Positions 5,457-9,422 of a stretch of 9,422 nucleotides of DNA are shown piece by piece; the stretch's first letter is position 1; every line of letters starts with the position of its first letter. The stretch is from Actinomycetota bacterium (GTDB lineage Bacteria > Actinomycetota > Actinomycetes > Nanopelagicales > Nanopelagicaceae), in NCBI GenBank assembly GCA_009700405.1, contig WLMD01000056.1:1-9422 (forward strand), read 5' to 3'. The translations under genes were made by a program, and so were the position numbers. Below the pieces are notes generated by a model, which ran no database searches, was not told the DNA's origin, and worked only from the letters and a program-made list of their open reading frames with translations.

Positions 5457-7001
5457 ATGTCCACTTCTTTTTCTGGTTCCTCTAGAACCCAAAAAACTTC
5501 CTCGCGCCCAGGTCGCACTCTTGCGATTTTGGCCCTTGTGTTGGTTGCCCTGCTTGCCGCCGTTTTCATCCAAAGCGCTACTTCGATCAAACTCGGATTA
5601 GACCTACGTGGAGGAACAAGCGTCACGCTTCAACCACGGTTGGCGCCAGGTGAGAGTGGAAAAGTTACTAATGAAGCAATCGATCAAGCAGTTTCCATTA
5701 TTCGCCAGCGCGTTAACTCATTAGGCGTTGCAGAGAGTGAAGTGACTGCACAAGGAAGCGGCGTTAATCGTCAGATTGTTATTTCTGTACCAGGAGATAC
5801 TGGTCGTCGAGTCGTTGATCTTGTTGGTCAAACAGCAGAATTGCGTTTCCGTCAGGTATTAGTCTCTGGCGCACCAGGTGCAACCGCAGCAGGCACTGCG
5901 CCAGCAACTCCACCAGCAGGTGTGAGTGCAGCGACTAACGCTACATATGCGGCGCTAGATTGCACACAGGCAAGTAATCGTCAAGGAACCGGAAGCGATA
6001 AGGCGACTGACATCATTGTTGGTTGCGATCGCAATGGTGCAAGCAAATATATTTTAGCTCCAGCCGAAGTATTGGGTCGTCAGGTTTCTAAGGCATCTGC
6101 CGCCATCAATCAGACAACTGGTAGCGGTTGGTATGTACTTCTTACTTTTGATGATTCAGGAACGAAAGCGTTTGGAGCTCTTACTACTCGAGTAACAACC
6201 CTTACTCCTCCTGCAAATGAGGTTGCAATTGTTCTCGATGGGTTAGTTGTTTCAGCCCCGCGTATTAATGAAGCAATCACTTCCGGAAGCGCGCAGATTA
6301 CTGGCAGCTTCACACAAATCGAAGCAGAAGACTTAGCGAACGTTCTTAAATACGGTGCGCTACCTCTTGCCTTCGATCGTGGCGAAGTTCAGCAGATTTC
6401 TCCAACACTAGGAGCCGACCAATTACATGCGGGTCTGCTTGCAGGCTTCTTAGGTCTCTTCCTTGTGGTTCTTTATTCACTTCTTTATTACAAGGGTTTG
6501 GGAGTTGTTTCAGTGGGCTCACTGCTTATCGCAGGGTCACTTGCTTACATGCTCTTCCTCTTACTCGGTAAATGGATTGGATTCACATTAACCCTGGCGG
6601 GAATCGCGGGTGCGATTGTTGCTATCGGTATTACCGCTGACTCATTTATTGTTTACTTCGAGCGCGTTCGAGATGAAGTTCGAGAAGGTAGATCACTGCG
6701 TTCAGCAGTAGAAACAGGATGGATTCGTGCTCGACGCACAATCATCGTGGCCGACTTTGTTTCGATGATCGCCGCAGCCCTTTTGTACTTATTCGCTGTG
6801 GGCGGCGTGCGAGGATTCGCATTCACGCTTGGCTTGACCACCTTGATCGACCTCATCGTTGTCTTCGCTTTTACAAAGCCAATCCTTACCGTTTTGGCTC
6901 GAATCAATTTCTACAGTTCAGGTCACGCACTTTCAGGTCTTTCAGCTAAGAATTTGGGAATCATCCCAACCGCAGTTCCATCGTCAGTCAAGGAGGCATA
7001 A
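5457..7001 (+). CDS. secD: Protein translocase subunit SecD
   Basis: SecD works with SecF in the cytoplasmic membrane, using the proton gradient to help SecYEG-exported proteins leave the channel. The 514-residue protein has six predicted membrane segments: about 21-40, then 323-344, 347-370, 374-399, 427-449 and 452-475. Between the first two lies a large extracytoplasmic region opening with KLGLDLRGGTS (45-55). An Ala/Pro/Thr-rich linker (137-160) follows, then the P1 head region with its only two cysteines (Cys169, Cys190). The conserved loop motif GITADSFIVYFERVRDE (391-407) holds Asp395, likely equivalent to the proton-path aspartate of other SecD proteins. The start is the ATG at 5457, 11 bases after ruvB. 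yajC, usual between ruvB and secD in Actinobacteria, is absent. Confidence 0.97.
   Translation: MSTSFSGSSRTQKTSSRPGRTLAILALVLVALLAAVFIQSATSIKLGLDLRGGTSVTLQPRLAPGESGKVTNEAIDQAVSIIRQRVNSLGVAESEVTAQGSGVNRQIVISVPGDTGRRVVDLVGQTAELRFRQVLVSGAPGATAAGTAPATPPAGVSAATNATYAALDCTQASNRQGTGSDKATDIIVGCDRNGASKYILAPAEVLGRQVSKASAAINQTTGSGWYVLLTFDDSGTKAFGALTTRVTTLTPPANEVAIVLDGLVVSAPRINEAITSGSAQITGSFTQIEAEDLANVLKYGALPLAFDRGEVQQISPTLGADQLHAGLLAGFLGLFLVVLYSLLYYKGLGVVSVGSLLIAGSLAYMLFLLLGKWIGFTLTLAGIAGAIVAIGITADSFIVYFERVRDEVREGRSLRSAVETGWIRARRTIIVADFVSMIAAALLYLFAVGGVRGFAFTLGLTTLIDLIVVFAFTKPILTVLARINFYSSGHALSGLSAKNLGIIPTAVPSSVKEA
6990..6996 (+). promoter_or_regulatory. Ribosome binding site of secF
   Basis: AAGGAGG, a full Shine-Dalgarno core overlapping the end of secD, lies 11 bases before the ATG at 7008. 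It supports secF translation from a shared secDF transcript, in contrast to secD, which has no such site. Confidence 0.75.
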
Positions 7002-7007
7002 CTCACC

Positions 7008-8081
7008 ATGTCTAAATTCTCTGGCTTAGGTGGCCGTTTATATCGCGGCGAAACATCTGTAGATTTCATTGGTAAGCGCCGTCGTTGGTATGCATTCTCT
7101 GGCGTATTGATTCTGGCATCGGCAATTGCGCTCTCGGTTTCTGGTTTGCACTTGGGAATTGAATTCAAGGGCGGTTCTGCCTTTACTGTGACAAAGACCG
7201 ACATCTCCGTCACTGATGCTCAAGCTGCAGTAGCTGCAACTGGCATTGCAGGTGAAACCATTATTCAGAAGATCGGCACCAATAAGGTGCGCGTACAAAC
7301 AGGCGCTCTCTCAGTCGCAGACTCGAATGCCATTCAGGATGCTTTGGCAGCTAAGTTTGGGATTACAACTGATTCGATCGATACTCAAATAGTTGGACCA
7401 TCATGGGGTAAAGAGATTACGCGTAAAGCGCTCTATGGACTCTTTGGATTTCTCATCGTCGTCCTCCTTTATTTGGCGATGGCATTTGAACCGAAGATGG
7501 CTATTGCCGCAATCATCGCTGTAATTCACGATGTGTTTATTACGGTGGGAATTTACGCTCTCGTTGGCTTTGATGTAACGCCCGCGACCGTTATCGGGTT
7601 CTTAACTATTTTGGGTTATTCCTTGTATGACACTGTTGTGGTTTTCGACAAGGTCCGGGAAAACACCAGGACAATTACGAGTACTTCGAAGATGACTTAC
7701 TCGCAGGCAGCTAACTTGGCAGTTAACCAGACGCTGGTTCGCTCATTCAACACTTCGTTGATTGCGCTCCTACCTGTTGGGTCGATCCTTTTCGTTGGTG
7801 CTGGTTTGCTTGGCGCCGGAACTTTGAAGGATCTCTCACTAGCTCTGTTCATCGGTTTGGCAACGGGTACATATTCATCAATCTTCATCGCCACTCCAAT
7901 TCTTGCGCGCCTTCGCGAACGTGAGCCAGCGATGCAAGCACTTTCAAAGCGAGTTTCAACTCGTTCGACAACGCCTGCATCTTCAGCAACTAAAACCGCT
8001 GAAGGCGCCCCTGTTGCCACGGTTGCGACTATGGAAAAGCGCGGACCTCGTAATCAACCTAAGCGAGATCGTCGCCGCTAA
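7008..8081 (+). CDS. secF: Protein translocase subunit SecF
   Basis: SecF is the partner of SecD in the proton-driven SecDF complex. The 357-residue protein has six predicted membrane segments near 28-48, 141-159, 165-185, 190-213, 250-271 and 276-299. Family motifs are LGIEFKGGS (49-57), AVIHDVFITVGIYAL (171-185), GYSLYDTVVVFDKVREN (203-219) and RSFNTSL (245-251), where Arg245 probably matches the functional arginine of other SecF proteins. A cytoplasmic tail from about 300 to the end is Thr/Ser/Ala-rich and finishes strongly basic (RNQPKRDRRR, 348-357). The gene begins 6 bases after the secD stop. The next gene is rel; apt, usually found between them in Actinobacteria, is absent. Confidence 0.97.
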   Translation: MSKFSGLGGRLYRGETSVDFIGKRRRWYAFSGVLILASAIALSVSGLHLGIEFKGGSAFTVTKTDISVTDAQAAVAATGIAGETIIQKIGTNKVRVQTGALSVADSNAIQDALAAKFGITTDSIDTQIVGPSWGKEITRKALYGLFGFLIVVLLYLAMAFEPKMAIAAIIAVIHDVFITVGIYALVGFDVTPATVIGFLTILGYSLYDTVVVFDKVRENTRTITSTSKMTYSQAANLAVNQTLVRSFNTSLIALLPVGSILFVGAGLLGAGTLKDLSLALFIGLATGTYSSIFIATPILARLREREPAMQALSKRVSTRSTTPASSATKTAEGAPVATVATMEKRGPRNQPKRDRRR

Positions 8082-8087
8082 GGAATT

Positions 8088-8117
8088 TTCCCAAGTCAGG
8101 CGCGCCTGAAGTAGGCT
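8088..8117 (+). promoter_or_regulatory. Putative rel promoter, leaderless layout
   Basis: TTCCCA (8088-8093, 4 of 6 matches to TTGACA), an 18-base spacer and TAGGCT (8112-8117) resemble a sigma-70-type actinobacterial promoter. The GTG start of rel is separated from the -10 box by 7 bases, so the transcript would begin at the start codon. No Shine-Dalgarno sequence is present. The -10 hexamer is identical to the one upstream of ruvC. Confidence 0.5.
8096..8109. repeat. Perfect 14-base palindrome in the rel promoter spacer (candidate operator)
   Basis: TCAGGCGCGCCTGA is its own reverse complement over all 14 bases and sits inside the 18-base spacer between the proposed -35 and -10 boxes. Perfect symmetry without a loop suits binding by a dimeric protein on one face of the DNA. 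As RNA it could form only a 5-pair stem with a CGCG loop, and no T-run follows, so it is a poor terminator for secF. Function is inferred. Confidence 0.45.
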
Positions 8118-8124
8118 CACTGAC

Positions 8125-9422
8125 GTGGACACTTTGATTGCACCGCTTATCGCTTCACTTTCCCAGCACCATCCTGGGACGAATCTCAGTGATGTTGAGC
8201 GCGCCTATGAAATAGCCAAGCAGGCTCACAGTGGGCAAATGCGTAAATCAGGGGACGAGTACATCACCCACCCTGTTGCGGTTGCAGAGATATTGGCAGA
8301 GCTTGGCCTTAACTCAGAAACAATTATTGCTGCATTGCTTCACGACACCGTCGAAGATACAACGTATTCACTTGTGCAGATGCGCGTTGATTTTGGTGAG
8401 AAAATTGCAAATCTTGTTGATGGCGTGACCAAGTTGGATAAATTGATTTACGGCCCAACTGCTGAAGCTGAAACAGTTCGCAAAATGGTTATCGCAATGT
8501 CTAGAGATATTCGCGTACTTGTTATCAAACTGGCAGATCGTCTACATAACGCCCGAACATGGGGCTATGTCTCTCAAGAGAACTCCGAACGCAAGGCACG
8601 CGAGACTCTCGATATTTATGCTCCTTTAGCGCATCGCCTTGGAATGAATGCAATTAAATGGGAGTTAGAGGATCTTTCTTTTCAAGTACTTGAACCTAAA
8701 AAATACGATGAGATTGCCCGATTAGTCACCGAACGATCTACCTCTCGCGAAGCGCTAAGTTCTGACGTAATTGCAGTCGTTCAAGAGGATTTGGCTAAGG
8801 ATGGAATTGAAGCGACCGTTACTGGCAGGCAGAAGCATTACTACAGCGTGTATCAAAAGATGGTAGTGCGCGGGCGAGACTTTAACGATATCTATGACCT
8901 TGTTGGAATCCGCGTACTAGTTAAAGATGTTCGTGACTGTTACGCCGTTCTTGGATCAATCCACGCGCGATGGAGTCCGATACCAGGACGCTTCAAGGAT
9001 TACATCGCAATGCCTAAATTCAATTTGTATCAGTCATTGCACACAACTGTGATTGGCCCCAATGGCAAGGCGATTGAGATTCAGATTCGTACTTACGATA
9101 TGCATAATCGGGCCGAGTTTGGAATTGCAGCACATTGGAAATATAAGCAAGGCACAGATTCCAACGACAATTCCAACGCCCCTGAAATGCTGTGGTTGCG
9201 TCAACTTCATGAATGGCAAAAAGAAACTGAAGACCCCAGTGAATTCTTGGAAGCGTTGCGTTTTGACCTAGGTAGCCCAGAGGTATTCGTCTTCACTCCC
9301 AAAGGCAATGTAATCGCGCTACCTGGAGGCTCTACGCCAGTTGATTTCGCTTACGCCGTGCACACAGAAGTAGGTAATAGATGCGTAGGGGCAAAAGTTA
9401 ATGGGCGCTTGGTAGCCCTTGA
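8125..9422 (+). CDS. rel: Bifunctional (p)ppGpp synthetase/hydrolase (RelA/SpoT homologue), 3' end missing
   Basis: This enzyme makes and degrades (p)ppGpp, the stringent-response alarmone, from GTP/GDP and ATP. The 432 visible residues cover the whole catalytic half. The HD hydrolase domain has His49 in THPVAVAE, His73-Asp74 with Glu77-Asp78 in HDTVEDT, and Asp138 in LADRLHN. All metal ligands are intact, so hydrolase activity is expected. The synthetase domain has GRQKHYYSVYQKM (234-246), Asp258 in DIYDLVGIRV, GRFKDYIAMP (288-297), YQSLHTTV (302-309) and Glu318 in IEIQIRT. A TGS domain begins near 386 (VFVFTPKGNVIALP) and runs toward the edge; ACT/RIS domains would lie beyond. GTG 8125 is the first possible start, because an in-frame TGA lies at 8107-8109 with no start codon between. 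The protein therefore lacks the long N-terminal extension of Mycobacterium tuberculosis Rel. Confidence 0.96.
   Translation, partial: MDTLIAPLIASLSQHHPGTNLSDVERAYEIAKQAHSGQMRKSGDEYITHPVAVAEILAELGLNSETIIAALLHDTVEDTTYSLVQMRVDFGEKIANLVDGVTKLDKLIYGPTAEAETVRKMVIAMSRDIRVLVIKLADRLHNARTWGYVSQENSERKARETLDIYAPLAHRLGMNAIKWELEDLSFQVLEPKKYDEIARLVTERSTSREALSSDVIAVVQEDLAKDGIEATVTGRQKHYYSVYQKMVVRGRDFNDIYDLVGIRVLVKDVRDCYAVLGSIHARWSPIPGRFKDYIAMPKFNLYQSLHTTVIGPNGKAIEIQIRTYDMHNRAEFGIAAHWKYKQGTDSNDNSNAPEMLWLRQLHEWQKETEDPSEFLEALRFDLGSPEVFVFTPKGNVIALPGGSTPVDFAYAVHTEVGNRCVGAKVNGRLVAL

Noticed and set aside
8096..8117. Intrinsic terminator after secF
   Set aside because: The palindrome gives only a 5-pair stem with a CGCG loop, and the following AGTAGGCTCACTG has no T-run.
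1..9422. Search for a defence, mobile or otherwise novel gene system
   Set aside because: Every gene longer than 100 bases belongs to a known housekeeping family in conserved actinobacterial order, with no integrase, transposase, direct-repeat array or composition shift visible.

Overview
The window reads as a core-genome segment of an actinobacterium whose base composition is, by eye, somewhat under half G+C. That is low for the phylum and suggests a streamlined aquatic lineage such as the freshwater acI group (Nanopelagicales); the lineage is an inference. The phylum call rests on gene order: pdxS-pdxT-yebC-ruvC-ruvA-ruvB-secD-secF-relA, all on the + strand, is the conserved actinobacterial block (known, for example, from Mycobacterium and Streptomyces). 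The Rel protein also closely resembles actinobacterial bifunctional Rel enzymes. I see no mobile element, CRISPR array, tRNA/rRNA gene or obvious foreign insert, and no gap between genes longer than about 55 bases.

Layout. 1-825: 3' part of a gene for a DUF3048 (YerB-like) exported protein, cut by the left edge. 866-2383: pdxS and pdxT, the two subunits of the glutamine-dependent pyridoxal 5'-phosphate synthase. 2428-3180: a YebC/TACO1-family protein. 3234-5445: ruvC, ruvA and ruvB, the Holliday-junction resolvasome, joined by two 4-base start/stop overlaps. 5457-8081: secD and secF, the proton-driven partner of the SecYEG translocon. 8125-9422: the first 432 codons of rel, for the (p)ppGpp synthetase/hydrolase, cut by the right edge.

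The coding content is ordinary; the less ordinary signals are in the short gaps. Three gaps hold a TAG(A/G)CT -10-like hexamer followed after 6-8 bases by an ATG or GTG with no usable Shine-Dalgarno sequence, which is the layout of leaderless actinobacterial transcripts. In front of secD and rel the predicted transcript starts essentially on the gene's own start codon. In front of ruvC it starts on a GTG that opens an 8-codon reading frame ending in a 4-base ATGA overlap with ruvC. This gives a possible uORF-ruvC-ruvA-ruvB chain of coupled translation. The rel promoter also has a perfect 14-base palindrome in its -35/-10 spacer, where a regulator could bind. By contrast pdxS, yebC, ruvB and secF have clear Shine-Dalgarno sequences.

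Compared with the usual block, yajC is missing between ruvB and secD, and apt is missing between secF and rel. Both absences fit genome reduction. No previously undescribed protein system is evident; the candidates for new biology are the regulatory sites.
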